Shown: in pieces, positions 42,017-50,730 of the stretch | Position numbering within the stretch: the first letter of the stretch is position 1 | Layout: each line of letters opens with the position of its first letter | Assembly (NCBI RefSeq): GCF_039544165.1 | Contig: NZ_BAABLD010000008.1 | Coordinates: 496,001-560,000 of the forward strand | Reading direction: 5' to 3' | Source of the DNA: Viridibacterium curvum | GTDB taxonomy: Bacteria > Pseudomonadota > Gammaproteobacteria > Burkholderiales > Rhodocyclaceae | Length of the DNA: 64,000 nt | Translations under genes and position numbers: made by a program | The notes under the pieces: model-generated | The model's input: the letters and a program-made list of their open reading frames with translations, nothing else | What the model was told of the DNA's origin: nothing | Database searches by the model: none

Positions 42017-43204
42017 CTATTTTGCGCCAGACTGGAACCAGATGCCGAGCTTCTCGCGCTCCTCGTCCGTCATCTTCGTCACGTTGCCGAGTGGCATGGT
42101 TTTCAGCTGCACCGAGCGTTCGTAGATGCGCTGTGCATGCTGCTTGATGCGCTCGGGCGTATCGAGCATCACACCGGCTTGTGCTGTGGGCATCAGCGTG
42201 GGCTTCTCGGCATGGCAGCCCGTGCAGCGCGCATCGATGATGGCCTTGACCTCGGTCATTGCAGGCACGGGTTTGCCCGCCGCAATGGGGGCATGTTTCG
42301 GCGCGATCCAGACCAGCACCGCGAGGATGATGAAGAGGCCGGTCGCCGGGTACTCGTAGCGGATGATGCCCTTGTGACGCAGGTTGAAGAAGTGACGGAT
42401 CAGCACCGCGCCCAGCATGATGAGGATCAGCACAGCCCAGGCGTGCGGGTGGCTGTAGGTGCTGGCGTAGTGGTTGCTGATCATCGCGAACAGCACGGGC
42501 AGCGTGAGGTAGTTGTTGTGATAGCTGCGCTGCTTGGCGCGCTTGCCCCAGATGGCAGGGACCTCGCCGCCTTCCTTCATCACCGCGACCTGTCGCCGTT
42601 GCGCCGGGATGATCCAGAAGAACACGTTGGCGCTCATCGTGGTGGCGATCATCGCGCCGACGTGGATGTATGCGGCGCGGCCGGCGAGGAGGTTGCAGAG
42701 CACGTAGCTGACGAGCGCGACAAAGGCGACGTAGATGACGGCGAACAGCAGCTGGCTGCGCTCGATGAGCAGGCGTGCGAGCTGGTCGTACACCACCCAG
42801 CCGATCACCAGCGTCGCCAGCCCGATGAGGACGGATTGCCCCGGCGTGATCGACGAGACGGCCGGATCGATCATCCAGGTGGCGGCCTGGAAGTAGTAGA
42901 GCACCGAGATGAGCAGGAAGCCGGTGATCCAGGTCGTGTAGCTGGGCCAGAAGAAGAAGTGCAGGTCTTCAGGCAGGTGCTTCGGGGTGTTGGCGTACTT
43001 CTGCGGGTTGTAGAAGCCGCCGCCGTGCATGGCCCACAGTTCGCCGCCGACGCCGTCTTCAACGAGCTTGGGGTCTTTAGGCGGCTTGAGGCTGTTGTCG
43101 AGCCAGACGAAGTAGAACGAGGCGCCGATCCAGGCGATGCCGACAATGAGGTGCAGCCAGCGCAGCAGCATGCTGGCGGCGTCGATGAGGTAAGACCAAT
43201 CCAT
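42017..43204 (-). CDS. puuD: urate hydroxylase PuuD with C-terminal cytochrome c domain
   Basis: The 395-residue protein starts LLRWLHLIVGIAWIGASFYF and has about eight membrane helices with conserved His residues, the urate oxidase domain of PuuD. A C-terminal c-type cytochrome domain follows from about residue 310, with haem-binding CTGCH (ARCTGCHAEKPTLMP) and a distal Met in VQLKTMPLGNVT. It oxidises urate to 5-hydroxyisourate and passes electrons to the respiratory chain without making peroxide. AGGAG precedes the ATG. It is upstream of the pilin-like gene and puuE. Confidence 0.93.
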   Translation of the reverse strand: MDWSYLIDAASMLLRWLHLIVGIAWIGASFYFVWLDNSLKPPKDPKLVEDGVGGELWAMHGGGFYNPQKYANTPKHLPEDLHFFFWPSYTTWITGFLLISVLYYFQAATWMIDPAVSSITPGQSVLIGLATLVIGWVVYDQLARLLIERSQLLFAVIYVAFVALVSYVLCNLLAGRAAYIHVGAMIATTMSANVFFWIIPAQRRQVAVMKEGGEVPAIWGKRAKQRSYHNNYLTLPVLFAMISNHYASTYSHPHAWAVLILIMLGAVLIRHFFNLRHKGIIRYEYPATGLFIILAVLVWIAPKHAPIAAGKPVPAMTEVKAIIDARCTGCHAEKPTLMPTAQAGVMLDTPERIKQHAQRIYERSVQLKTMPLGNVTKMTDEEREKLGIWFQSGAK

Positions 43205-43325
43205 GAGTGACTCCTGACTTCACGGGTGCCTTTTGACGCGGCACCCGCACGACCCGGCTCAATCCGATTTTGTCGTGCGCGTATTTTTTGCGCGGCGAAA
43301 CCACCAACCCGGCGGCGCTTCGTAG

Positions 43326-43461
43326 GTGCGGTTTCAACCGCACAAACCCACGTCGCATTCCGATCCATCACCCGGCACGAAGCCGGGATGGCGGGTTAAA
43401 ACCCGCCCTACAGTGTTCATTCGCGCCATGGGGCGGCGGAACCGCCTGCGGCGTTCCGCCC
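43326..43461. repeat. cluster of small palindromes between hiuH and puuD
   Basis: Three hairpins lie in the 256-nt gap: GTGCGGTT-TC-AACCGCAC (43326-43343), GGCGGGTT-AA-AACCCGCC (43390-43407) and an imperfect GGGCGG/CCGCCC stem (43431-43461) that reaches the hiuH stop codon. They resemble scattered REP-type units (GTAGG..CCTAC context). They may terminate or attenuate hiuH transcription before puuD. Confidence 0.6.
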
Positions 43462-43808
43462 TACGAGCCCCGGTAGGTGCTGAAGCTCCAGGGCGAGACC
43501 AGCAGCGGCACGTGGTAATGCGCGCTGGTGTCGGCGATGCCGAAGTCCAGCGTCACGGTATCGAGGAAGGGCGGGTCGGGCAGTTGCACGCCGCGTGCGC
43601 GGAAGTACGCGGCCACCTCGAAGCGCAGCATGTACTTGCCCGGCAGCAGGCTATCGCCCTGCAGCAGGGGCGCGTCGCAACGGCCGTCGGCATTGGTGCA
43701 ACCGCTGACGAGCGCAGCCGGGTCGTCGACGCGGAACAGCGCGAAGGCCATGCCGGCAGCGGGGCAGCCGTGCGCGGTGTCGAGTACGTGTGTGGTCAGT
43801 CTGCCCAT
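43461..43808 (-). CDS. 5-hydroxyisourate hydrolase (transthyretin-like)
   Basis: The 115-residue protein starts GRLTTHVLDTAHGCPAAGMA and ends with the diagnostic YRGS tetrapeptide. It also contains the family segment HYHVPLLVSPWSFSTYRGS, with the active-site His and Ser/Thr. HIUase converts 5-hydroxyisourate, the product of PuuD, to OHCU. There is no signal peptide, so it is cytoplasmic. It lies between the GntR regulator and puuD on the same strand. Confidence 0.94.
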   Translation of the reverse strand: MGRLTTHVLDTAHGCPAAGMAFALFRVDDPAALVSGCTNADGRCDAPLLQGDSLLPGKYMLRFEVAAYFRARGVQLPDPPFLDTVTLDFGIADTSAHYHVPLLVSPWSFSTYRGS

Positions 43809-43894
43809 GTGTATTTCGCCTGCCTGACGATCAGTTCATCCAAGTATAAGGAGGCTGGCATGGGGATGTGGCGATAAGCAATATCGCCATTCGC

Positions 43895-44611
43895 TCATGC
43901 TGGCCGGAACAGGTTCTCGATGTTGGGCGAATCGCTGCTGTCAGGCTCGAAGGAGAGTTGCGACTGCAGGTGCTCAAGGTGACGCTTCATGAGGCGTCTG
44001 GCGGTCTTCACGTCGCGCGCCTGCATGGCTTCAAGCAAGGACTCGTGTTCGTCGCAGCCGCAGCCATGTTCGTGCCGGCCCGCCTCGGTGTCCTGGTAGG
44101 TCATGAGGATCAGCGAGGTCCGCGAGACGAGTTCGCGCAGCATCTTCTCCAGCGTGGCGTTGTTGGCACCGGCTGCAATGGCGAGGTGAAACTCGCCGGA
44201 CAGGCGGATCGCCGCACGACGGTTCTGCGTGCGGCGTGCCTGCTCTTCCTCTCGCAGGATGCGCGCTACGTTCGCCAGATCACGTGCGCTGGCGTTGTCG
44301 ATGAAGGATTCGAGGATGGGCAGTTCGATGAGGATGCGCGCACCAAATACTTCCTGCGCCTCCTGCGGCGTGGGACAGGCAATGCTGGCGCCACGGTTGT
44401 GGTTGAGGACGACAATCTGTTCGGCCGCCAAGCGGATCAGCACCTGCCGGATGCGCGTGCGCGACACGCCGAAGGCGCGACCAAGCTTCTCTTCGCCAAG
44501 CCGGGTGCCGGGCGCAAGCCGATGATCCATGACGGCCTCGACGATGCGCTCGTAGATGTCGGCATCGCTGAGCGCGGCTTCGATCACATCGGTCGGCGCG
44601 GCAGCGCTCAT
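43895..44611 (-). CDS. GntR/FCD-family transcriptional regulator of the urate cluster
   Basis: The 238-residue protein has a GntR winged helix (DHRLAPGTRLGEEKLGRAFG then VSRTRIRQVLIRLAAEQIVV) and an FCD effector domain (residues about 85-220) with metal-site-type segments SGEFHLAIAAGANN and HESLLEAMQARD. A His/Cys-rich stretch (RHEHGCGCDEH) sits just before the last of these and may bind metal. It overlaps the end of the ABC permease gene in an ATGA and precedes hiuH, so it is well placed to control uptake and catabolism together. Confidence 0.88.
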   Translation of the reverse strand: MSAAAPTDVIEAALSDADIYERIVEAVMDHRLAPGTRLGEEKLGRAFGVSRTRIRQVLIRLAAEQIVVLNHNRGASIACPTPQEAQEVFGARILIELPILESFIDNASARDLANVARILREEEQARRTQNRRAAIRLSGEFHLAIAAGANNATLEKMLRELVSRTSLILMTYQDTEAGRHEHGCGCDEHESLLEAMQARDVKTARRLMKRHLEHLQSQLSFEPDSSDSPNIENLFRPA

Positions 44612-45492
44612 CCCTTGCTCCGCGAACGGGCGCGGCGCTTGCCCAGCGCGATGAGCCCGAGGGTCACGGCCACGACGACGAAGGAAACAATGGTGGTGAC
44701 TGTACCCAGCGCGTAGATGACCGGCGTGGTCACCGTGGTGGTGAGGCCCTGCAGTTCAAGTGGCAAGGTGTTGAGGTCACCGATGGCCTGCGAGCTGCGC
44801 GCGATTTCGTCCCACGACAGCGTGAAGCCGAACATGCCGACACCAATGACCGATGGCCCGATGAGGGGCAGCACGACGTGCCGGAACGTCTGCCAGGGCG
44901 TGGCGCCGAGGTCGCGTGCGGCTTCCTCGTAGGCGGCATTGAATCGATTGAAGACGGCAAACATGATCAGCAGGCCGAAAGGCAGGGTCCAGGTAAGTTG
45001 CGCTCCGAGCGCCGAAGTATACAGACCCATCGTGGTACTGAAGCTCTCTGCCATACCTGTCCAGCCGGCCCACTCAAAGAAGGCTTTGAGCCCTGTGTCG
45101 AGCAGGCGGAACGAGAGGCCAATGCCCAGCGACACGATGATGGAAGGCATGATGAGACTCGCCACCGTGATGTAGAACAGACTGCCACCGCCCTTGAGCG
45201 CCTTGCGGAAGGCCAGGGCTGCAGACACCGCCAGCAGCACCGTGAACAGCGTAACCAGCGCGCCGAGCTTGAGCGAACGCAGGAAGGCCGCGCCGATGTC
45301 GATGACGCCGATGCCCTTGAACAGCTCGCTGAACCAGTGCGTGGACCAGCCGCGCATGGGGAAGGTGAGTCCGCCCTCGGGCCCCTGGAAACTGAGCACG
45401 AAGATGGTGATCGTCGGGCCGTAGAGGAACAGCAGGAACAGGCCGAAGAAGACGGCCAGCGCATAGAAACCGAAGCTGCGGTTTTCGTTCAT
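44608..45492 (-). CDS. PotC-like ABC transporter permease
   Basis: The 294-residue permease has six membrane helices and the EAA coupling loop EEAARDLGATPWQTFRHVVL (residues about 195-215). It is of the spermidine/putrescine-opine type. It is encoded 10 nt after its partner permease and overlaps the GntR gene. Given the surrounding urate genes, a purine or allantoin-pathway substrate is possible, but this is inference; polyamine-class binding proteins take very different ligands. Confidence 0.87.
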   Translation of the reverse strand: MNENRSFGFYALAVFFGLFLLFLYGPTITIFVLSFQGPEGGLTFPMRGWSTHWFSELFKGIGVIDIGAAFLRSLKLGALVTLFTVLLAVSAALAFRKALKGGGSLFYITVASLIMPSIIVSLGIGLSFRLLDTGLKAFFEWAGWTGMAESFSTTMGLYTSALGAQLTWTLPFGLLIMFAVFNRFNAAYEEAARDLGATPWQTFRHVVLPLIGPSVIGVGMFGFTLSWDEIARSSQAIGDLNTLPLELQGLTTTVTTPVIYALGTVTTIVSFVVVAVTLGLIALGKRRARSRSKG

Positions 45493-45502
45493 TCTGGCCT
45501 CC

Positions 45503-46396
45503 TCACAGTTCCTTGCGGATATCGACGAGCCGCGTGAGGCCCCAGATGATCATGAGAACGACCAGCAGCAGGATCACGGCGTTGGCAGCAGCGAGCGGAA
45601 ACTGCAGGTAACTCGTCTGCACCTGGATGATCTTGCCGACAGAGGCGATCTGCTGACCGCCCATGACACCGATGGTGACGAAGTCGCCCATCACGATGGT
45701 GATGACGAAGATCGACCCGATGATGATGCCGGTGCGCGAGAGCGGGATGATCACGTTCCACAGCGTTTGCCAGGGCGTGGCGCCGGCATCGAGCGCGGCT
45801 TCGAGCAGCGAACGGTCGATGCGCATCATCGAATTGAAGATGGGCACGATCATGAACACCGTGAAGAGGTGGATGAAGGCCACCACCACCGAGAACGGCG
45901 AGAACAGCAGCCACTCCAGAGGTTGAGAGATGAGGTGGGTGGCCATCAGCCCGTCATTGACGAGGCCATTGCGACCCAGCAGGGGCATCCACGAAATCAT
46001 GCGGATGACGTTGGACGTCCAGAACGGAATCGTGCAGAGCACGAACAGCGCGGTCTGCATGCCCGGCGTACGCACATGGAAGGCCAGGAAGTAGGCGACC
46101 GTGAAGCCGATGAGCAGGGTGAAGAACCAGGTGAGGAAGCAGAACTTGAGCGTCGACAGATAAGTCTTGAAGGTCACGCACAGATCAGGGCCGCTCGCAC
46201 AGCCTTCGAAGATGGCGACGTAGTTCTTCGGCACGAAGGCCGGGATCAGCTCGTACTCGGTGGCGTCCCAGAAGCTCACCGCAACGATCAGCGCCAAGGG
46301 CAGCAGGAAGAACAGCAGGAAGACAAGCGCATAGGGGCCGGCCTGCAGCCAGGCGGGCGCGGCGCGCGAGAAGAGGTTTTTGATAGCTGCGCTCAT
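45503..46396 (-). CDS. PotB-like ABC transporter permease
   Basis: The 297-residue permease has a long N-terminus with a first helix (YALVFLLFFLLPLALIVAVS), a periplasmic loop, and the EAA loop LEAALDAGATPWQTLWNVII (residues about 195-215). With the 44608 product it forms the membrane heterodimer. A hairpin-rich repeat separates it from the binding-protein gene upstream. Length and topology are normal for the PotB class. Confidence 0.87.
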   Translation of the reverse strand: MSAAIKNLFSRAAPAWLQAGPYALVFLLFFLLPLALIVAVSFWDATEYELIPAFVPKNYVAIFEGCASGPDLCVTFKTYLSTLKFCFLTWFFTLLIGFTVAYFLAFHVRTPGMQTALFVLCTIPFWTSNVIRMISWMPLLGRNGLVNDGLMATHLISQPLEWLLFSPFSVVVAFIHLFTVFMIVPIFNSMMRIDRSLLEAALDAGATPWQTLWNVIIPLSRTGIIIGSIFVITIVMGDFVTIGVMGGQQIASVGKIIQVQTSYLQFPLAAANAVILLLVVLMIIWGLTRLVDIRKEL

Positions 46397-46424
46397 CGGG
46401 ATTCGCCGTCATTCAGGTGGGGTT

Positions 46425-46532
46425 CCCCTCTCCCGCAAGCGGGAGAGGGTGGCGCGACGCGCCGGGAGAGGGGAGTCAAGCCGCGGCAACCGGCCCTCTC
46501 CCCCAACCCCTCTCCCGCAAGCGGGAGAGGGG
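46425..46532. repeat. REP-like palindromic element, second copy
   Basis: Units CCCCTCTCCCGCAAGCGGGAGAGGG are repeated and spaced almost exactly as in 16352-16451. The element again lies between a substrate-binding-protein gene and its first permease gene. Stable hairpins are expected on either strand. Confidence 0.75.
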
Positions 46533-46548
46533 CGCCTGAACAGGCCGC

Positions 46549-47853
46549 TTACGCGGCAACAAACTCATTCCACTTGCGGACCATGTACTCGTTCTCGTCC
46601 ATCACAGCGTTCCAGCAGGCGATGCCGCCCATGCGCTGTTCGTACGAGCCGCCGTCACGCACGGCACCAACCTTGGCGAGCACATCGCCGTTGGGCGACT
46701 TGATGTCCTGCGTCGCAGCCTTGCCTTCCATCCAGTAGGCCCACTCGTAGGCTTCCATCTTGGCCTTGGCGGTCTCCAGTACGGCGCTGTAGTAGCCCTG
46801 ACGATTGAGGTAGGCACCCGCCCAGCCATCGAGGAACCAGTTGATGAACTCGTACACGGCGTCGGCCTTCTTGCCCGACACAGTCTTGGGCACACCGAAA
46901 CCGGCCGCCCAGGCGCGATAACCTTCCTTGAGCGGCTGGAAGGTACAGGCGATGCCCTTGGTGCGCACGGCAGTTACGGCGGGCGACCACATCGACTGGA
47001 TCACCACTTCGCCGGAGGCCATGAGGTTGACCGACTCGTTGAAGTCTTTCCACAGCGCGCGGAACTGGCCGGCCTTCTTGGCTTCGATGAGGGTCTTGAT
47101 CGTCAGGTCGATCTCGGCCTTGGTCATGTTGCCCTTGTCCTTGTACTTGTGGATGCCCATGGCTTCCACGACCATCGCGGCATCCATGATGCCGATCGAG
47201 GGGATGTTGAGGATCGCGGCCTTGCCCTTGAACTCGGGGTTGAGCAGCTCTTTCCACGAGTCGATGGGGCGCTTGATGAGGTCGGGGCGGATGCCCAGCG
47301 TGTCGGCGTTGTAGACGGTGGGAATCAGCGTCATGAACTGCGTGGGCGTGGCCGAGAACTTCTTGGAGGTGGCGCCTTCGAGGTACATCACCTTCTTCGG
47401 TGCCGTGCCCTGGTCACCGACCTTCTTGCCGGCGACTTCGCCCTTGGTGAAGAGGGTCGTGATCTTGTCGGCGTTCTTGATGCGCTTGACGTCGATGCCC
47501 AGCAGGTTGCCGGTCGGCACGATCTTCTTGAGCGAGAAGTACTCGGTGTCGATGAGGTCGAAGCTGTTCGGTGCCGTCACCGCGCGCTTGGTCACTTCGT
47601 CCGTCGTCACCGGGATGTACTGGATCTCGATGCCGGTGTCGGCCTTGAATTTGTCGGCAATCGCCTTGTCCTGGTTCACCGCCGTGCCGAGGTAGCGCAG
47701 CACCAGCTTCTCCTGCGCGTGGATGGCGGGAAACATGCCGCTGGCGAGGATCGCGGCCGTGCCCTTGAGCACATTGCGTCGCATGTTGCTGGTGTCGCTC
47801 GCCGCGTCTTGCGGCACAGCGGACTGTGTCTTGCCGGATTCATTCTCTGCCAT
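46549..47853 (-). CDS. PotD-like ABC transporter substrate-binding protein with Tat-type signal
   Basis: The 434-residue protein has an unusually long N-terminus, then the twin-arginine-like MRRNVLKGTAAILASGMFPA. The extracellular solute-binding fold follows: LRYLGTAVNQDKAIADKFKA, KELLNPEFKGKAAILNIPSI and VVIQSMWSPAVTAVRTKGIA. ATG 47853 is chosen because GGAG lies at the right distance; earlier ATGs at 47859 and 47865 are in frame. It is the second gene of the operon after the ATPase. The ligand is unknown; location in a urate cluster suggests a purine-related or nitrogen-rich compound. Confidence 0.87.
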   Translation of the reverse strand: MAENESGKTQSAVPQDAASDTSNMRRNVLKGTAAILASGMFPAIHAQEKLVLRYLGTAVNQDKAIADKFKADTGIEIQYIPVTTDEVTKRAVTAPNSFDLIDTEYFSLKKIVPTGNLLGIDVKRIKNADKITTLFTKGEVAGKKVGDQGTAPKKVMYLEGATSKKFSATPTQFMTLIPTVYNADTLGIRPDLIKRPIDSWKELLNPEFKGKAAILNIPSIGIMDAAMVVEAMGIHKYKDKGNMTKAEIDLTIKTLIEAKKAGQFRALWKDFNESVNLMASGEVVIQSMWSPAVTAVRTKGIACTFQPLKEGYRAWAAGFGVPKTVSGKKADAVYEFINWFLDGWAGAYLNRQGYYSAVLETAKAKMEAYEWAYWMEGKAATQDIKSPNGDVLAKVGAVRDGGSYEQRMGGIACWNAVMDENEYMVRKWNEFVAA

Positions 47854-47918
47854 CGTCATCTCCATCGAAAAGTGAGCGCAAAAGCCGACTGCACGCCGGC
47901 GGGAAGAAAGTCGCGGGA

Positions 47919-48905
47919 TCAGGCCAGCCTGTGTGCGTCGCCGGCCTGCCAGGAAACCCAGGTGGTCTCGCCGGGCTGCCAGGGCGCGGCGTAGAAGTCC
48001 GCTTCGGAGACCATCGCGGAAAACTCGCTGATGGCCTCGTGCTGCAGTTCGACGAGCACGTAGGTCCCCTGGTACTCGACCGCTGCCACGCGCGCCTCGA
48101 TGGCGCCGCCTGCGGGCTCACGCAACAAGCGCATGCGGTCGGCGCGCACCGAAATCCTGTCCTCGCCCTGATCGAGCACGTTGTGGCCACCCATGAAGCG
48201 CGCGACGAACTCGGTCGCCGGCGCGTTGAAGACTTCGTGCGGCGTGGCGACCTGTTCGATCTTGCCGGCGTTCATGACCACCACCTGGTCGGCCAGCGCC
48301 ATCGCCTCTTCCTGCGAATGGGTGACGTGCACGAAGGTGAAGCCCAGCTCGGACTGCCAGCGCTTGAGCTCGGCACGCATACGGATGCGCAGGAATGGGT
48401 CGAGCGCTGACAGCGGCTCATCGAGCAGCAGCACTTTCGGTTCGGTGATCAATGCACGGGCGAGGGCCACGCGCTGTTGTTGCCCGCCAGACAGTTCGGC
48501 CGGCTTGCGGTGGGCGTACTGGCCCATGGCGACACGTTCCAGCAGCTGCTGGGCACGCGTGTGACGGTCTGCCTTGGCAACGCCTTTCATCTTCAGGCTG
48601 AACGCCACATTGTCGAGCACCGTGAGGTGCGGAAACAGCGCGTAGCTCTGGAACATCATCGCCGTGCCGCGATCAGCCGCCGGCAGCACGGTGATGTTGC
48701 GGCCGCCCAGCAGGATGTCGCCATCGCTGGCCGTCTCGTGCCCGGCAATCATGCGCAGGGTGGATGTCTTGCCGCAGCCCGAGGGGCCAAGCAGGCAACA
48801 GTAGCTGCCAGACGGAATGCGCAGGTCGATGGCGTCGACGGCACTCACCTGTCCATAGCGTTTGCTGACCTTGATGAGTTCGAGATCGGATTGCTTGCCG
48901 GACAT
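47919..48905 (-). CDS. PotA-like ABC transporter ATP-binding protein
   Basis: The 328-residue ATPase has Walker A GPSGCGKTST, Q-loop MMFQSYALFPHLTV, signature LSGGQQQRVALARAL, Walker B VLLLDEPLSALDP, and a C-terminal TOBE-like domain from about residue 235. GAGGAG precedes the ATG at 48905. It is the first gene of the ATPase - binding protein - two permeases - GntR operon. A near-palindrome TTTTGTATGCAAAA lies about 150 nt upstream. Confidence 0.92.
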   Translation of the reverse strand: MSGKQSDLELIKVSKRYGQVSAVDAIDLRIPSGSYCCLLGPSGCGKTSTLRMIAGHETASDGDILLGGRNITVLPAADRGTAMMFQSYALFPHLTVLDNVAFSLKMKGVAKADRHTRAQQLLERVAMGQYAHRKPAELSGGQQQRVALARALITEPKVLLLDEPLSALDPFLRIRMRAELKRWQSELGFTFVHVTHSQEEAMALADQVVVMNAGKIEQVATPHEVFNAPATEFVARFMGGHNVLDQGEDRISVRADRMRLLREPAGGAIEARVAAVEYQGTYVLVELQHEAISEFSAMVSEADFYAAPWQPGETTWVSWQAGDAHRLA

Positions 48906-49050
48906 GGGTGGCTCCTCTGCCGTGACGACCGGGCCGACGCTGGCACACGGTCGCGACCCGCCCGTTGCAGGTCTGCCCGGAGACCTAGCACGCGACATGC
49001 CAAGCACGGTCAAGTGCGGTTTACGCGCCAGACACCCCTTGCCTACCCTG

Positions 49051-49064
49051 TTTTGTATGCAAAA
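49051..49064. promoter_or_regulatory. candidate operator upstream of the PotABCD-like operon
   Basis: TTTTGTATGCAAAA is an inverted repeat with two mismatches, standing out as an AT-rich island in GC-rich sequence. It lies 146 nt upstream of the ATPase gene. GntR/FCD regulators often bind short TTGTAT-type palindromes, and one is encoded in this operon. The assignment is speculative. Confidence 0.25.
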
Positions 49065-49115
49065 ACCGTTTTCAAATGCACGCAATCAGTGCTGCGCGCG
49101 CTGTCCCGGTGCATG

Positions 49116-49148
49116 AAAAACGCCCCCGCCCTGCAAGGGTCGGGGGCG
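49116..49148 (-). terminator. intrinsic terminator of the porin gene
   Basis: On the minus strand CGCCCCCGACCCTTGCAGGGCGGGGGCG forms nested stems and runs into five T residues (plus-strand A-run 49116-49120), about 30 nt after the porin stop. It ends the porin transcript before the ABC operon. Confidence 0.85.
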
Positions 49149-49175
49149 CCGTGGCACCGGAAGGAACCGGAAGGC

Positions 49176-50195
49176 TCAGAACGCGTAGGCCATGCCGACT
49201 CCGATGACACGCTGCTTCTGCCCGGCGCGGCCGTCACCGTAGAAGTGCTCTGTCGCCGCGGCCTTGTTCTTGAGCCAGATGAGATTGGCGTTGAGGCTCA
49301 ACGCAGTGTCGATGGCGTAGACGGCGCGCAGACGGACGTAGTAGGTGTCGTCCGGGCTCTTCTTCTTGTCACGCTTGACGTAGTCGAGCGACAGCACCAG
49401 CGGTTGGGTGACGGTGTAGTCCACGCCCACATCGTAGGAAGAGGCATTCGAGGGAATGCTCGGCTGATGTGCCACGGCGTAAGCAGCACGTGCTTTCACG
49501 ACGCCGAAGTTGTAACTGGCACCGAACAGGGACAGGCGATTGGTCTTGTCGCCCAGCGAATCGATATTGGCATGGTAGCTGGCCATGGCGTTGAAACCGC
49601 CGATGCCGTAGGTCAGCTTGCCGGCGTACATGTTGGAGCCATCGGTGCTCGAACTGGCTTCGCCAGCACCGTACATCACGCTGGCCTGCGCGCCGCCGAA
49701 GCTCGGCGTGTAGTACTTGACCGAGTTGTCGTAGAGATTGCTGACATCACCAAACTCGGAGAAGCGGAACATGGCGTAACCGCCGCAGACGATGTAACCG
49801 CAGACGGAGTCATCGTTGAGGTTCCACTGGCGACCGGCGCTGACGGTACCGAACTTGCCCTTGAGGCCCAGCACCGTACCGCGATTGAACAGGCGGCTGG
49901 CGGTGGTCTCGCCGGTGTCGGCACGCAGGCCGGCCTCGATGCCGAAGAAGGCCTGCACGTCAGCATTGACGTCGTGCGTGCCCTTGAAACCAAGGCGTGA
50001 GGCGCTCTGTGCGCTGTTGTCGACGTAAGTCTTGGCGAAAGACTTTCCCGAGGTCGAGTTGTAGACGTCGCTCGCATTGACGACGTCAATGCCCACGATG
50101 CCGTAGACGGTGTATTTCAGTTTGGGATCTTCGGCGTGAGCGAAAGTGCTGGCCAGTGCACAGACGGTTGCCAGGGTGAGTGTCTTGATACGCAT
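49176..50195 (-). CDS. Gram-negative trimeric porin
   Basis: The 339-residue outer-membrane protein has a signal peptide (MRIKTLTLATVCALASTFAHA). Many amphipathic strands follow with family segments ASRLGFKGTHDVNADVQAFF, RQWNLNDDSVCGYIVCGGY and VGVDYTVTQPLVLSLDYV. It ends in the required C-terminal Phe (MAYAF). It is of the betaproteobacterial porin class and forms a diffusion channel. Two Cys in VCGYIVCGG may form a loop disulfide. GGAG precedes the ATG. Its position between the ABC genes and uraD suggests it admits the substrate of the cluster. Confidence 0.88.
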   Translation of the reverse strand: MRIKTLTLATVCALASTFAHAEDPKLKYTVYGIVGIDVVNASDVYNSTSGKSFAKTYVDNSAQSASRLGFKGTHDVNADVQAFFGIEAGLRADTGETTASRLFNRGTVLGLKGKFGTVSAGRQWNLNDDSVCGYIVCGGYAMFRFSEFGDVSNLYDNSVKYYTPSFGGAQASVMYGAGEASSSTDGSNMYAGKLTYGIGGFNAMASYHANIDSLGDKTNRLSLFGASYNFGVVKARAAYAVAHQPSIPSNASSYDVGVDYTVTQPLVLSLDYVKRDKKKSPDDTYYVRLRAVYAIDTALSLNANLIWLKNKAAATEHFYGDGRAGQKQRVIGVGMAYAF

Positions 50196-50730
50196 GATTT
50201 CTCCGATAAGTCGTCAGTGAAGAGTGCAGGCGGTGGCGCGGAATGCACCTCGCCCGTCGGGGATGACACGCTCTGTGGCGTGATCGGACTGCAAGGAATC
50301 CAGACATGGCTGCGCCCGGCGCGAGCTGATCGCACCGTGCCTCAAATGCCATGTGAGTTCATGAACGGGACTGTGAAGCGCGAGAGCCGGGAGCGCGCAC
50401 GAGCTGACGGGGCAGATCTGGCAGACGGGTTGCCCTGTCCGCGGTCCGATATCACGCTGAGTCATGCCGACACTCCATGCTGCTGAGACTGGAGACGCTC
50501 TCTGCTTTCATCGCAGAGCGTCGCTGAGAGGCATTATTCCCGCAGCGGGATTTCCGCTCCTTGAGTCAAATGACGTATTGCCAGTGGCCCGACGGACTGC
50601 TTGAGCGCGGCAACATACGCCGGCATCGAAAGGCGATATAACGGAAGCTCGCTTGCCGAGTTGCGAGCAGCTTTCTAAGCTCGAAACCGTGAACTCCCGA
50701 CAACCCGACAAGACCCGTACCGTCAGGACA
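50196..50730. other. 535-nt intergenic region between porin and uraD
   Basis: This is the divergent control region for the porin (minus) and uraD (plus). A TATAAC at 50637-50642 could be a -10 element for uraD, without a clear -35. I saw no credible open frame, riboswitch or terminator. A signal-like long leader for the porin is possible but not supported. Confidence 0.35.
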
